Part shown: one piece after another, positions 52,394 to 60,533 of the stretch
How positions within the stretch are numbered: the first letter of the stretch is position 1
Layout of the letters: each line of letters opens with the position of its first letter
Assembly: GCF_003994465.1 (NCBI RefSeq)
Contig: NZ_RZNX01000001.1
Location: 938,915 to 1,002,914, forward strand
Direction: 5' to 3'
Origin: Paenibacillus zeisoli
GTDB taxonomy: Bacteria; Bacillota; Bacilli; Paenibacillales; Paenibacillaceae
Length of the DNA stretch: 64,000 bases
Position numbers and translations under genes: made by a program
The notes under the pieces: generated by a model
The model's database searches: none
What the model saw: the letters and a program-made list of their open reading frames with translations, nothing else
Told to the model about the DNA's origin: nothing

Positions 52394-53680
52394 TTAGGAC
52401 TGCTTCGTATCCAGCTGACTATACGTATGCTGGCGTGACAAGGCAAGATGAAGAATGAACATGATTCCCATAACGATCGCACTCGCCATAAAGGGAGAGC
52501 CGGGACCGAACAAATCCCATAGTTTCCCCGACACCATGGGGCCAAACACCATTCCTGATCCTTGAATCGTAAGGAACAATCCCCAGATCGCCCCCTTCTC
52601 TCCGGAAGGAAGCATATGAGAGATCATGGTATCCCAAGTAGGCAGGATAAATGCATAGCTTATCCCAATCATGGCGACAAGCACCCACAGCATGGGGATC
52701 GATCGGTTAATAGCGAACAACGCGATCGATACAGCGGCAAGCAGGAACCCGATATGCAAGAACCATTTCGTACCATGACGGTCAGCGAGCTTACCGATCG
52801 GAATAAGACCGATGACCGTAATCCCGCCCCCCACCACCATAAGTGCACTATAGCTCGCCGGGGTTAAGTGCAGCACGGTTCGAACATAGAGCGTTATGAC
52901 CGGCGTCAGAAGCCCGATCGCAAAGGATTGAAGAAATAAAGCGGGATACAGCATCCAGCTTACATTGAGATTCTTCTTGATCTCGGCAATCGTTCTTCGA
53001 AGATTACCTCCCAACTGCCTAACTCCTCCTGTCATAAGCTTGCTCTCCCCCTCAGGATGGAGCACATGAGGATCCACTAGTTTGGTTGTATTCTTACCCG
53101 GCAGCAGGAGAGATACAGCCAGTACAAGCGCCATACAGCCCAGCAGAATCCAGAATACCTTCTGGTAAGAGCCGTCTCCCACAAAAAAATTAATGACAAT
53201 CGGGCCGGCACCGGCCCCGCCCAGACTGGACATCTGAATAATCCCCATTGCCGTAGCAAAGTTATTGTTCTCCCCGCTCACTGCTGATACCCCCATCATA
53301 ATACAGGGCCAGAGCGGTGCGGTTCCCATCCCAAGCAGAGCACAAGCCAGAACTATAAGACCCGTATTTGAAGTCACGGCGATGATGCCAACGGCAATAA
53401 AGGTCAATGTAAGTCCAATAGCCATCGTCATCCTGAACCCAATCCGTTCTATCAGCCAGCCTGAAGGGCTCCTGAACAAGTTATCCCCAATGTACTGCAT
53501 AGAAATAGATAAACCAATTGCAAAGGTGGTCAGATGGAGTACATCGCCCATATATACGGGGAGAATGGTAACAAGTAGGGCGCCTTTAACAAATTCAACC
53601 AAGAACATGATAATCCATAAATAAATGAAAACCGGGGTAATTAGCCTTTTGGAGACACCTTTTGCTTTTGTAAGTTCCAT
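52394..53680 (-). CDS. Major facilitator superfamily transporter
   Basis: The 428-residue protein has about twelve membrane segments in two halves with a cytosolic loop near residues 205-235, the usual MFS layout. The motif-A-like segment GKLADRHGTKW stands between segments 8 and 9, and a second copy GWLIERIGFRM between segments 2 and 3. It resembles drug or metabolite exporters; the substrate is unknown. AAGGAGG precedes the ATG. It has no obvious operon partner; speA is divergent upstream with 168 bases between. Confidence 0.88.
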   Translation of the reverse strand: MELTKAKGVSKRLITPVFIYLWIIMFLVEFVKGALLVTILPVYMGDVLHLTTFAIGLSISMQYIGDNLFRSPSGWLIERIGFRMTMAIGLTLTFIAVGIIAVTSNTGLIVLACALLGMGTAPLWPCIMMGVSAVSGENNNFATAMGIIQMSSLGGAGAGPIVINFFVGDGSYQKVFWILLGCMALVLAVSLLLPGKNTTKLVDPHVLHPEGESKLMTGGVRQLGGNLRRTIAEIKKNLNVSWMLYPALFLQSFAIGLLTPVITLYVRTVLHLTPASYSALMVVGGGITVIGLIPIGKLADRHGTKWFLHIGFLLAAVSIALFAINRSIPMLWVLVAMIGISYAFILPTWDTMISHMLPSGEKGAIWGLFLTIQGSGMVFGPMVSGKLWDLFGPGSPFMASAIVMGIMFILHLALSRQHTYSQLDTKQS

Positions 53681-53848
53681 ACTTACCTCCTTGTCCTACC
53701 TTCCCAAACATCCGCTCTCTATCTATTTTGTCCCATTTAGATCCAAATTTACACCGACCACTCTATAATCGAAGCTTGCATTCCCGTCTCTATTTGCTAT
53801 ACTCAAGCTTGTTTATATATTACACAAGAAAGGCAGTGACGGCTCAAC

Positions 53849-55321
53849 ATGGATCATAACCGTACGCCGCTTTTTACGGCTCTGAAGAAACATGCGGCTA
53901 GCAATCCCGTTCAATTCCATATCCCCGGTCATAAAAAAGGGGCTGGAGTGGATTCTGAATTCCGTGAATTTATTGGCGATAATGCGTTCTCTATAGATCT
54001 TATCAACATTGCGCCACTCGACGATCTTCATCAACCTACAGGGGTTATCGAAGAAGCCCAGAAGTTAGCGGCCGATGCCTTTGGCGCAGACTATACTTAT
54101 TTCTCTGTACAAGGGACAAGCGGTGCCATTATGACGATGATCATGTCCATTTGTTCCCCAGGCGACAAGATCATTGTTCCGCGTAATATTCACAAATCCA
54201 TCATGTCCGCGATTATTTTCGCCGGAGCGAAGCCGGTCTTCGTCTCCCCTGCTCTAGACGAGAATTTGGGAATCAGTCATGGCATCACTACCTCTTCCGT
54301 CCGTAGAGCCCTCAAGCGTCATCCGGATGCGAAAGCCGTTCTTGTCATCAATCCCACTTATTTCGGAGTAAGTGCACATCTCGAGGAGATCGTAGAGCTG
54401 GCCCATAGCTTCCATGTGCCTGTGCTGGTCGATGAGGCTCATGGGGTTCATATTCATTTCCATGACGAGCTTCCCATCTCCGCCATGGCGGCCGGTGCCG
54501 ATATGGCTGCAACCAGCGTACACAAGCTGGGAGGGTCCATGACCCAGAGCTCCGTTCTGAATCTGAACGTGAAGAACGGCTATGTGAATCCTCAGCGGGT
54601 TCAGACGATCATCAGTATGCTGACGACAACTTCGACTTCTTACATCCTTCTCGCGTCTCTGGACACCGCACGGCGGAACATGATGCTGAACGGCAGACAG
54701 ATGATTGAAGAGACCCTGAAGCTGGCTGATTACGCTAGAACGGAAGTCAACAAGATTGAAGGACTCTACTGCTTCGGCAAAGAAATTCTTGGCGGTGAAG
54801 CAACCTACGCTCATGATCCTACCAAGATTACGATTCATGTTAGACACCTCGGAATTACTGGATACGAGACGGAAAATTGGCTTCGGGAACATTACAACAT
54901 CGAAGTTGAGCTTAGTGATATGTACAACATTCTGTGTTTCATAACTCCTGGCGATACGCAGGATACCGTAGATACTCTTCTTGTAGCACTTCGTAAGCTG
55001 GCTGCTGAGTACTCGGTGAACACCGCCAATGAGCTGGTTGTAAAAACACCAGAGATCCCTCAGCTCTCCCTGATTCCGCGTGACGCCTTCTATGCGGATA
55101 CAGAAGTTATTCCTTTCAAGGAATCCGCAGGGCGGATCATCGCGGAATTTATCTATGTCTACCCGCCGGGTATCCCCATCCTGCTTCCAGGAGAGGTGAT
55201 CTCGCAGGAGAACATTGATTACATTGTCGAACACGTCGATGTTGGACTACCAGTTAAGGGTCCTGAGGATCGCAATATCCATCAAGTTAAAGTTATTGTT
55301 GAGGCAGATCCCATATTTTAG
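53849..55321 (+). CDS. speA: Orn/Lys/Arg decarboxylase, probable arginine decarboxylase SpeA
   Basis: This PLP enzyme belongs to the aspartate-aminotransferase-fold decarboxylases; in B. subtilis, SpeA (also 490 residues) makes agmatine from arginine for polyamine synthesis. The PLP-binding lysine is Lys226 in SVHKLGGSMTQ, with VDEAHGVH before it and HIPGHKKG at the N-terminus. EFIYVYPPGIPILLPGE near the C-terminus is typical. Lysine or ornithine specificity cannot be excluded. speE and speB are not in the window. The ribosome binding site is weak (AAAGG). A terminator follows. Confidence 0.88.
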   Translation: MDHNRTPLFTALKKHAASNPVQFHIPGHKKGAGVDSEFREFIGDNAFSIDLINIAPLDDLHQPTGVIEEAQKLAADAFGADYTYFSVQGTSGAIMTMIMSICSPGDKIIVPRNIHKSIMSAIIFAGAKPVFVSPALDENLGISHGITTSSVRRALKRHPDAKAVLVINPTYFGVSAHLEEIVELAHSFHVPVLVDEAHGVHIHFHDELPISAMAAGADMAATSVHKLGGSMTQSSVLNLNVKNGYVNPQRVQTIISMLTTTSTSYILLASLDTARRNMMLNGRQMIEETLKLADYARTEVNKIEGLYCFGKEILGGEATYAHDPTKITIHVRHLGITGYETENWLREHYNIEVELSDMYNILCFITPGDTQDTVDTLLVALRKLAAEYSVNTANELVVKTPEIPQLSLIPRDAFYADTEVIPFKESAGRIIAEFIYVYPPGIPILLPGEVISQENIDYIVEHVDVGLPVKGPEDRNIHQVKVIVEADPIF

Positions 55322-55343
55322 GTACATTAAGAGGATAACGTGC

Positions 55344-55375
55344 AGGCCAGACGATTTCAAGTTTGGCCTTTTTTT
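55344..55375 (+). terminator. Terminator downstream of speA
   Basis: AGGCCA and TGGCCT arms with extra pairing in the loop are followed by TTTTTTTG. Confidence 0.82.
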
Positions 55376-55410
55376 GTATTTTATTAGTAAAAAATCATCT
55401 GGCCAGAATC

Positions 55411-55434
55411 AAAAAAGCCCCCATTAGGGGGCTC
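55411..55434 (-). terminator. Terminator downstream of the DUF1292 gene
   Basis: AGCCCCC and GGGGGCT arms around ATTA are followed on the minus strand by TTTTTGATT, 18 bases after the stop. Confidence 0.92.
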
Positions 55435-55451
55435 AATGCTTACAGTACAAT

Positions 55452-55775
55452 TTAAGATTCTTCCTGTGCAGAAACTATTTCGTTGTAAGCTTCTTCAACA
55501 AGACGCCATTCTTCTTCATCTTCGATATTGTAGAGCACCATCTTATCGTCTTCTTCTTCTAGACGGAGAATAATGCCATCAGCTTCCGGATTGTTACGTT
55601 CAAGCAGAAGAGCATAGACCTTCTCACTAACATCGAAAGTTTCAACCAGAACCATTTCCACATCCTGGCCGTTCTCGTCTGTCAACGTGAGCACGAACTC
55701 CTCGTGTTCATGATCATGGTCGTGATCGTGTCCGCAGCCGCAAGCCTCATCATGCTCATGTTTGTGATCGCTCAT
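55452..55775 (-). CDS. DUF1292 protein with metal-binding His-rich N-terminus
   Basis: The 107-residue acidic protein has a DUF1292 domain (about residues 25-105; FVLTLTDENGQDVEMVLVET and YALLLERNNPEADGIIL), a family related to YrzB with unknown role. Ahead of it is an unusual N-terminal stretch (residues 4-24) with about eight histidines in HDHDHDHEH-type alternation and two cysteines in ACGCGH, which should bind Ni, Zn or Co ions. GAGG precedes the ATG. In other Firmicutes the family member usually lies near yrrK/yrzL; here it is alone. Confidence 0.88.
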   Translation of the reverse strand: MSDHKHEHDEACGCGHDHDHDHEHEEFVLTLTDENGQDVEMVLVETFDVSEKVYALLLERNNPEADGIILRLEEEDDKMVLYNIEDEEEWRLVEEAYNEIVSAQEES

Positions 55776-55877
55776 TGAAATACCTCACTTCGGGTTAATT
55801 TGTTAATTACTGTCGCATACCCTCGTATCGTAACATTTCCAATCATTTAGGTCAATTTGGGATATGCTTCTTAATTC

Positions 55878-56435
55878 CTAGTTGCCAATTGCATTTATGA
55901 CCTTCTCACTAACCAGATCATAGTCCCTGCTCTTGCTAGGTTTTAGATAAAAATTAATCGTATATTTACCAGCACTCTTGAAATCATAAGTATAATCATT
56001 GGTCCTGAACCAGAAATTATCCTTTTGTTCTTTACCAAGATCCTGGGACTGAATTGATTTCTCGGAACCATCAGGTCCCTTAATAGTAACTTTAACTGAG
56101 CTTACATCGCCTTTGAGGCTATCTACCTGGCAAAAAACATTAAATTTAAGCTTACCCACACTAACCTTCCCAAAGGGTGTGTCTCCTTTGAAGAGAAAGA
56201 GGTCTACGTTAGGCTGAGTAAAAGTTACTCTCTTGGTCGCATCATCATACTCAACTAAACCGTTCAATTCACGTACAGGTACATAGGCTCTTCCGTCTGC
56301 CATATACCCTCCATCATCTATTTCCTGACCGTTAATGATTAATCGAATCTTCTGCACCGCCGCATCGGCATATATCAACGAACTACTCAAGAGGGAAAAT
56401 GCCACGACAAGCGCAGCTACTCTCTTCCACTTCAT
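55878..56435 (-). CDS. Secreted stalk-domain protein (copper amine oxidase N-terminal-like)
   Basis: The 185-residue product has a signal peptide (MKWKRVAALVVAFSLLSSSL, cleavage after ADA) and a copper-amine-oxidase N-terminal-like or stalk domain at about residues 28-75 (IRLIINGQEIDDGGYMADGR, then YVPVRELNGLVEYD). The second half (about 80-185) is beta-rich with KFNVFCQVDSLKGD. These domains are abundant in surface proteins of Paenibacillus and Clostridia and are thought to mediate adhesion or oligomerisation. AAAGGAGG precedes the ATG. Confidence 0.85.
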   Translation of the reverse strand: MKWKRVAALVVAFSLLSSSLIYADAAVQKIRLIINGQEIDDGGYMADGRAYVPVRELNGLVEYDDATKRVTFTQPNVDLFLFKGDTPFGKVSVGKLKFNVFCQVDSLKGDVSSVKVTIKGPDGSEKSIQSQDLGKEQKDNFWFRTNDYTYDFKSAGKYTINFYLKPSKSRDYDLVSEKVINAIGN

Positions 56436-56579
56436 CCTTAATACCCTCCTTTATATCCTGGTGTTATAAGTTTATACTTAGAAATTTCATTCTAGTTGCG
56501 GTGCTGCGTTACTGTATTTTGTCTAAGCAGGCCAAGCCATGTTAAAGTATGGAGGAGATAAGAACAAAGGAGTGAGTTC

Positions 56580-57314
56580 ATGGGTCTTCGAATACAAATG
56601 CTTGGCACGGGAGGAGCCTTTGCCAAGAGATATTTCAACAATAACGCACTGCTGTATACTGAACACCAGACTCTGCTTATTGATTGCGGAGTAACGGCAC
56701 CTACTTCCTTATATCAGCTTGGTAAGACTTGGGCGGATATCGATGCTGTACTGATTACCCATATTCATGCGGATCATGTTGGGGGCTTGGAGGAGTTCGC
56801 CTTCCAAATGAAATACATATATCAGCAAAGGCCTGTTCTCTACATTTCAGAGCAGCTCGTTCAGCCGCTGTGGGAGCATACGCTAAAGGGAGGACTTGGC
56901 CAGGATGGAATCGAACGCCTGGAGGATGCTTTCGAAGTCAGACTGCTGCGGGAAGGCCAAGTGACACGCATTGACGATTCCCTTCAAGTCGAGATTATCC
57001 AGACTCCTCATATTGAAGGTAAGAAGAGTTACTCACTTTACCTGAACGGTGAAATATTCTACAGTGCCGATATGAAGTTCCAACCGGCTTTGTTACAGGA
57101 GTTGGTAAGAGAACGAGGCTGCCGCAGAATATATCATGAAGTACAACTGACCGGTGAAGGCTTTGTACATACCACACTCGATGAACTTCTGTCTCTGCCA
57201 CCCGCAATCCGCTCTCAAATCAGTCTCATGCACTATGGGGATGAAATGGAACAGTTCCAGGGCAAGACAGCGGAAATGGAGTTCCTCCGCCAGCATGAAA
57301 TTTATGACCTGTGA
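56580..57314 (+). CDS. Metallo-beta-lactamase-fold hydrolase
   Basis: The 244-residue protein has the metallo-beta-lactamase fold with the zinc motif THIHADHVGG near residue 60, an early GTGGAFAKRYF segment, and later ligands in TPHIEGKKS and the Asp of FYSADMKF. It resembles RNase Z and phosphodiesterase-type members that cleave small phosphodiesters or RNA, but the substrate is unknown. AAGGAG precedes the ATG. It stands alone between the stalk-domain gene (divergent) and the DUF3892 gene (convergent). Confidence 0.88.
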   Translation: MGLRIQMLGTGGAFAKRYFNNNALLYTEHQTLLIDCGVTAPTSLYQLGKTWADIDAVLITHIHADHVGGLEEFAFQMKYIYQQRPVLYISEQLVQPLWEHTLKGGLGQDGIERLEDAFEVRLLREGQVTRIDDSLQVEIIQTPHIEGKKSYSLYLNGEIFYSADMKFQPALLQELVRERGCRRIYHEVQLTGEGFVHTTLDELLSLPPAIRSQISLMHYGDEMEQFQGKTAEMEFLRQHEIYDL

Positions 57315-57385
57315 CCTGGTACGAAGTTCGTTCGTTAACGGTTATTTGAAGGCTTTGCCAGCGAATTGTCCATAATTTCGAACTT

Positions 57386-57416
57386 AAAAAGAGGCTATCC
57401 GGGATAGGATAGCCTC
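57386..57416 (-). terminator. Terminator downstream of the DUF3892 gene
   Basis: GAGGCTATCC and GGATAGCCTC arms (10 bp) are followed on the minus strand by TTTTTAAG. Confidence 0.9.
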
Positions 57417-57434
57417 TTCGTTATGCATATCGTG

Positions 57435-57674
57435 TTATTCAAATGTAGGCAGTGCATCCAGATTGTTGGTCGGATCCCCATCCGCATCGCCCCGCAGATA
57501 GGTCTCCTCATCTCTGCCTTTAAAGGCGTTAACGCCAGCAATAGAACCGGCTTGTACTTCTTTCAGCGCTTCCTCGTAAGAGAGGACACGTCCAGACGAA
57601 GTTTTAAATGCGGACAGGTCCCCATCTCCATTCTTCTGAACGGCTACGAACACTTCTCGGTTTGTTTCAGGCAT
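57435..57674 (-). CDS. DUF3892 family protein
   Basis: The 79-residue product matches the small DUF3892 family: VFVAVQKNGDGDLSAFKTSS, SGRVLSYEEALKEV and GSIAGVNAFKGRDEETYL are near-canonical. The function is unknown. An AAGGGG ribosome binding site precedes the ATG and a strong terminator follows. The GNAT gene lies 70 bases upstream on the same strand. Confidence 0.9.
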   Translation of the reverse strand: MPETNREVFVAVQKNGDGDLSAFKTSSGRVLSYEEALKEVQAGSIAGVNAFKGRDEETYLRGDADGDPTNNLDALPTFE

Positions 57675-57744
57675 AAGTGGTTAGCCCCTTCCATAGTTAT
57701 TTGAACCTAGTAGAAGGTAGCTTTACCCAAAGCTCTCTGGAATA

Positions 57745-58188
57745 TTACAATTTCTTCTCCATTCGTACGTGTAGAATCCCCGCATCGTAAAAAGGCTCTT
57801 CTGAGACAACCTTGTACCCAAGCTTGGTATAGAAACCTTCAGCCTGGCACTGGCCGTCGAGAACGGCCTTCTCAAAGCCAAGATCTCTCGCCATTTGCTC
57901 AAGGGCGAGCATCAGAACCCGTCCAATGCCATGAGATCGAAACTCCTTACGGACCGCAACCCGCTGAATTTTGGCAGCATTGTCTTTGTAATAAGTAATT
58001 CGGCCCGTGGCCGCATATCGTCCATGTAGCTCAATCAGAACATGATGAGAGTCGGGGCCAATGACATCGAACTCATCTATTTCAAGATCCACTGGAACCT
58101 GCTGTTCCTGTACAAATACTTCCTTCCGGATATCCAAACCCTGATTCAACTGCTCTTCGGTATGTACCGGTATAATGATGGCAGCCAA
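57745..58188 (-). CDS. GNAT-family N-acetyltransferase (YjcF/ElaA-like)
   Basis: The 147-residue product is a single GNAT domain. The acetyl-CoA loop is visible as VRKEFRSHGIGRVLMLALE, followed by ARDLGFEKAVLDGQCQAEGFYTKLGY (shown by its GFEKAVLDGQ core), and EVFVQEQQVPVDLEIDEFD at the N-terminus marks the ElaA/YjcF branch. The substrate is unknown. It starts with TTG at 58188, with AGGTGA about 5 bases upstream. Confidence 0.9.
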   Translation of the reverse strand: MAAIIIPVHTEEQLNQGLDIRKEVFVQEQQVPVDLEIDEFDVIGPDSHHVLIELHGRYAATGRITYYKDNAAKIQRVAVRKEFRSHGIGRVLMLALEQMARDLGFEKAVLDGQCQAEGFYTKLGYKVVSEEPFYDAGILHVRMEKKL

Positions 58189-58261
58189 GACGTCACCTCT
58201 TCTAGTATGAAATTCTCAAGCTGCATCATTATAACAAAAAATCAGGGAACAACAAAAAAAT

Positions 58262-58492
58262 CTACCGCCAGGTCTCCAACTGCTCCCCACCCGGTGAATA
58301 GACATCCTCAGTAACGGAAGGATTATAGACATCCTCGGTTACAGGCACTTCAGGCACCGGAAATGAAAACAGCTGCTGGTCATTTGGAATTCCTGTCGTC
58401 TCCTGCATGCCGCAGCCGTTCAGGAATGTTAGTGAGCAGATCATCACGATGGTAATAAGGACCATCCTTGAGCCATGCCGAATATTCTCCAT
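58262..58492 (-). CDS. Small predicted lipoprotein with a tandem repeat
   Basis: The 76-residue product has a short basic start (MENIRHGSR), a hydrophobic stretch VLITIVMICSLTFL and lipobox LNGC, with the lipidated cysteine at about residue 27. The mature part is only 50 residues and holds a repeat: VTEDVYNPS followed directly by VTEDVYSPG. A GGAGG ribosome binding site precedes the ATG. I do not recognise it further. Confidence 0.7.
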   Translation of the reverse strand: MENIRHGSRMVLITIVMICSLTFLNGCGMQETTGIPNDQQLFSFPVPEVPVTEDVYNPSVTEDVYSPGGEQLETWR

Positions 58493-58564
58493 TGTTGTCT
58501 ACCTCCTGGCGATATAATAATTCCTATTCCTTCCCCTGAAGATGGGAAATTATACGCCTGTGGA

Positions 58565-58593
58565 TTGACAATTGCTGTCTAACCTGCTATGAT
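58565..58593 (+). promoter_or_regulatory. Strong promoter of the tRNA-Val gene
   Basis: TTGACA (58565-58570) and TATGAT (58588-58593) are spaced by exactly 17 bases. The -35 box is perfect. It lies 24 bases before the mature tRNA 5' end. Confidence 0.88.
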
Positions 58594-58617
58594 TTTATTT
58601 ATCTAATCCATTTTTTT

Positions 58618-58690
58618 GATCTGCTAGCTCAGCTGGGAGAGCACCATCTTGACAGGGTGGGGGTCAGTGGTTCGAGCCCACTGCAGATCA
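58618..58690 (+). tRNA. tRNA-Val (anticodon GAC)
   Basis: The cloverleaf is complete: acceptor GATCTGC/GCAGATC, D arm GCTC...GAGC, anticodon stem CCATC/GGTGG with loop TTGACAG (anticodon GAC, reading GUC and GUU), variable GGGTC, T arm AGTGG/CCACT with TTCGAGC, and discriminator A. The CCA end is not encoded. The gene is isolated, with its own promoter and terminator, rather than part of an rRNA operon. Confidence 0.97.
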
Positions 58691-58695
58691 TACTT

Positions 58696-58730
58696 AAAGA
58701 ACCCTTACAGCGTAAGGGTTCTTTGTTTGA
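58696..58730. terminator. Terminator downstream of tRNA-Val
   Basis: Perfect 13-bp arms AAAGAACCCTTAC and GTAAGGGTTCTTT around AGC, followed by GTTTG on the plus strand. It may also serve the convergent minus-strand gene that ends at 58732. Confidence 0.88.
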
Positions 58731-58731
58731 T

Positions 58732-59292
58732 TTATTTAAGTACGTAGTGACCAGTACCTATATACTTATTAGATTTAACACTCCAGCTAAACGTCCCTCT
58801 AGCAAGATCCCAACCACCTCCTGGTTTGAAATTTTTCCATAGTTGATGAATCCTACCCTTCGCGTCTATTTGAACATCTACATCGCCCATTACATCCAAG
58901 ACCTTGGTTAGTGTTCCGTTTTTGAGCCTATAGACAAATGCTTGAGTATTGGATGGTAAGTATGTACCGATTACAGCAATATGTTTCTCATTTTTTGTAA
59001 CCGCAAAGATTTTTAACTGGAGTTCATCAAAATAGTCGCTGTTGAGTCCAGTATCAATTAACACAATACTTCCTTTTGAATTGATTAAGTAGAAGTTCCC
59101 AGTTTCTGTAAGTAAAAAGGACTCTTTTTTCTTATCAAAGTTGATGTCATCTGTCTTCAAGAGTGTTACGACTTCATTTGGATACTTAGATTTAAGTATA
59201 TCTTTTGGCGTTTTTTCCTTGGCAATGGATACGGATGAAAAAGTGAACAATAGAGAGACAATGGTAGCTAGTAAAAATAATCTTTTTTTCAT
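58732..59292 (-). CDS. Predicted secreted protein, unrecognised, AT-rich
   Basis: The 186-residue product has a signal peptide (MKKRLFLLATIVSLLFTFSS, cleavage near VSIA-KEK). The mature part is a beta-rich soluble domain with repeated strands (SFLLTETGNFYLINSKGSIV, KHIAVIGTYLPSNTQAFVYR), reminiscent of WD-like or beta-propeller half-blades, and ends with FSWSVKSNKYIGTGHYVLK. The A+T content is visibly higher than in neighbouring genes (roughly 64 versus 50 percent), suggesting recent transfer. GGAGG precedes the ATG. I do not recognise the family. Confidence 0.72.
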   Translation of the reverse strand: MKKRLFLLATIVSLLFTFSSVSIAKEKTPKDILKSKYPNEVVTLLKTDDINFDKKKESFLLTETGNFYLINSKGSIVLIDTGLNSDYFDELQLKIFAVTKNEKHIAVIGTYLPSNTQAFVYRLKNGTLTKVLDVMGDVDVQIDAKGRIHQLWKNFKPGGGWDLARGTFSWSVKSNKYIGTGHYVLK

Positions 59293-59701
59293 TAAGCACC
59301 TCCGACGTAATTAGGATAATTCTACCATAGTAACTAAGTTTGCAAGATATCAAATTTATTAATTCCTAGATTAATTCAAAATAATTCCATATTTTAAACA
59401 TATCATAAGAATCTATCTAATATGATTTATTAGTAACAAGAATAGGGTAATATGGAAGTGAAGACATAAATATTTAGGTCCATTGTCGCTTAGCTCTCCC
59501 AAAGTTGTTCTCCTTATGAGGAATGGAATAAACTGGGGAGTAAATGAAGCTCGAATCACAGCATAATGGATCTAAACAGGTCTTGCTTACTGATTAACTA
59601 AGCCTAAAGACTCATATTTAGGTTTGCTATCAGTAATATAGTCTCTTCGTCCGAAGTAATAGATATAAGCAATTATTCTATGTTAAGATGGGGGCTAAAT
59701 T
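59293..59701. other. AT-rich intergenic stretch
   Basis: This 400-base region holds no accepted gene. Very short frames, such as 17 codons at 59544, are not convincing although GGGGAG precedes that one. It contains the nested hairpin at 59587-59636 and probably the promoter of the small gene at 59702. No repeat of the tRNA 3' end was found here. Confidence 0.55.
59587..59636. other. Nested double-stem hairpin upstream of the 72-residue gene
   Basis: Outer arms TTACTGAT (59587-59594) and ATCAGTAA (59629-59636) enclose an inner stem AAGCCTAAA/TTTAGGTTT (59600-59608, 59617-59625; one G-U). It ends 65 bases before the small gene and is not followed by a strong T-run, so it resembles a structured leader rather than a terminator. 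Confidence 0.5.
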
Positions 59702-59920
59702 ATGAAAACAAGTGCGGAAATTGATCTTCTTCAACTAAAAATGGCGGTTACTCTGCAGCATGAGGTTGTAGTCAAATTGTTCACTGGAGATATGATGACA
59801 GGTATCCCGAAATGGAACAAAAATCCTAAGGGCGTACAAATTAGAACGGTTGAGGGTGCTGTGTGGGTTCTTCTAGAGGAAATTGAACATGTCACAAGAA
59901 TTATCCCTTTTAAATCATAA
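59702..59920 (+). CDS. Small unrecognised protein, 72 residues
   Basis: The product has a short helix (EIDLLQLKMAVTLQ) followed by beta strands (HEVVVKLFTGDMMTGIPKWN, KGVQIRTVEGAVWVLLEEIE), like a small barrel of the SH3 or Sm type; this is a pattern impression, not a family match. GGGGGC lies 6 bases before the ATG, giving some support to a real gene. It sits in the AT-rich patch with no partner on its strand. The function is unknown. Confidence 0.6.
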   Translation: MKTSAEIDLLQLKMAVTLQHEVVVKLFTGDMMTGIPKWNKNPKGVQIRTVEGAVWVLLEEIEHVTRIIPFKS

Positions 59921-60026
59921 ATGCTACATAAGTTAGCTCAAATATCATACGAATAATCCCACTGAACATGTCAGGTGGGATTATTCTATTTTATAAGGAC
60001 CTTTAACTGTTACCGCTCATATTAAA

Positions 60027-60052
60027 AAAGGGGTTCCCTAGGGAGCCCCTTT
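60027..60052 (-). terminator. Terminator downstream of the membrane-anchored repeat protein
   Basis: Minus-strand arms of 12 bp with one G-U (AAAGGGGCTCCC and GGGAACCCCTTT) are followed by TTTAAT. Confidence 0.85.
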
Positions 60053-60075
60053 GCGCTTTGTATCCGTATGCTTCT

Positions 60076-60516
60076 TTACTTCTCTTTCGGTTGTTCCTTA
60101 AACGACCTTAGTGCTCGGCGATAGGCATCGTCCGCCATCTTGTTACTATGTTCAGGAACAGGAGAAGCTGCCTGGGCTGGCTGTTCCTTCAGCCTTCTTA
60201 AAGCCTCACGGAATTCCTGATCTGCCGTGTGGTTCGCCTGCGGTTCCGTCACATGTACCCTGTTCGCTTCAGCCTCTGGTACCGCTGACTCAACAGCCGA
60301 ACCTGCTTCGTTCACCTGTATAGGAGCAGCGGTTCCCTCAGTGAACTGAGCGGCAGCTAACTCCGACTCCGCAGCAGCGGGCTGCTCCAACTGTTCGGCT
60401 TCATTTACAGCCTTGGCCCGCTCCCTGCTGGAGGCTGACCCGCTTCGAACGTTAATGGAGACCAGGACAGCAATGATCAATAAGGCAATCACTGCACAGG
60501 TTATGATGATTGTCAT
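60076..60516 (-). CDS. Membrane-anchored protein with a duplicated motif
   Basis: The 146-residue product has one N-terminal membrane segment (IIITCAVIALLIIAVLVSI, residues about 2-22), then a low-complexity, Ala/Glu-rich linker (to about 90), and two related helices near the C-terminus: EFREALRRLKEQPA and AYRRALRSFKEQPK, about 35 residues apart. GAGGAGGG precedes the ATG. The duplicated helices may bind a partner, but no family is recognised. It lies 18 bases after the flavodoxin gene on the same strand, so it could be co-transcribed with the efflux operon. Confidence 0.72.
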   Translation of the reverse strand: MTIIITCAVIALLIIAVLVSINVRSGSASSRERAKAVNEAEQLEQPAAAESELAAAQFTEGTAAPIQVNEAGSAVESAVPEAEANRVHVTEPQANHTADQEFREALRRLKEQPAQAASPVPEHSNKMADDAYRRALRSFKEQPKEK

Positions 60517-60533
60517 GACTTTCCCTCCTCACA

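Noticed and set aside
54254..55234. Minus-strand frame of 326 codons
   Set aside because: It is antisense to speA and has no recognisable protein features.
59544..59597. 17-codon frame with a GGGGAG in front
   Set aside because: Too short and not conserved-looking; it overlaps the left arm of the hairpin, so it is more likely chance.
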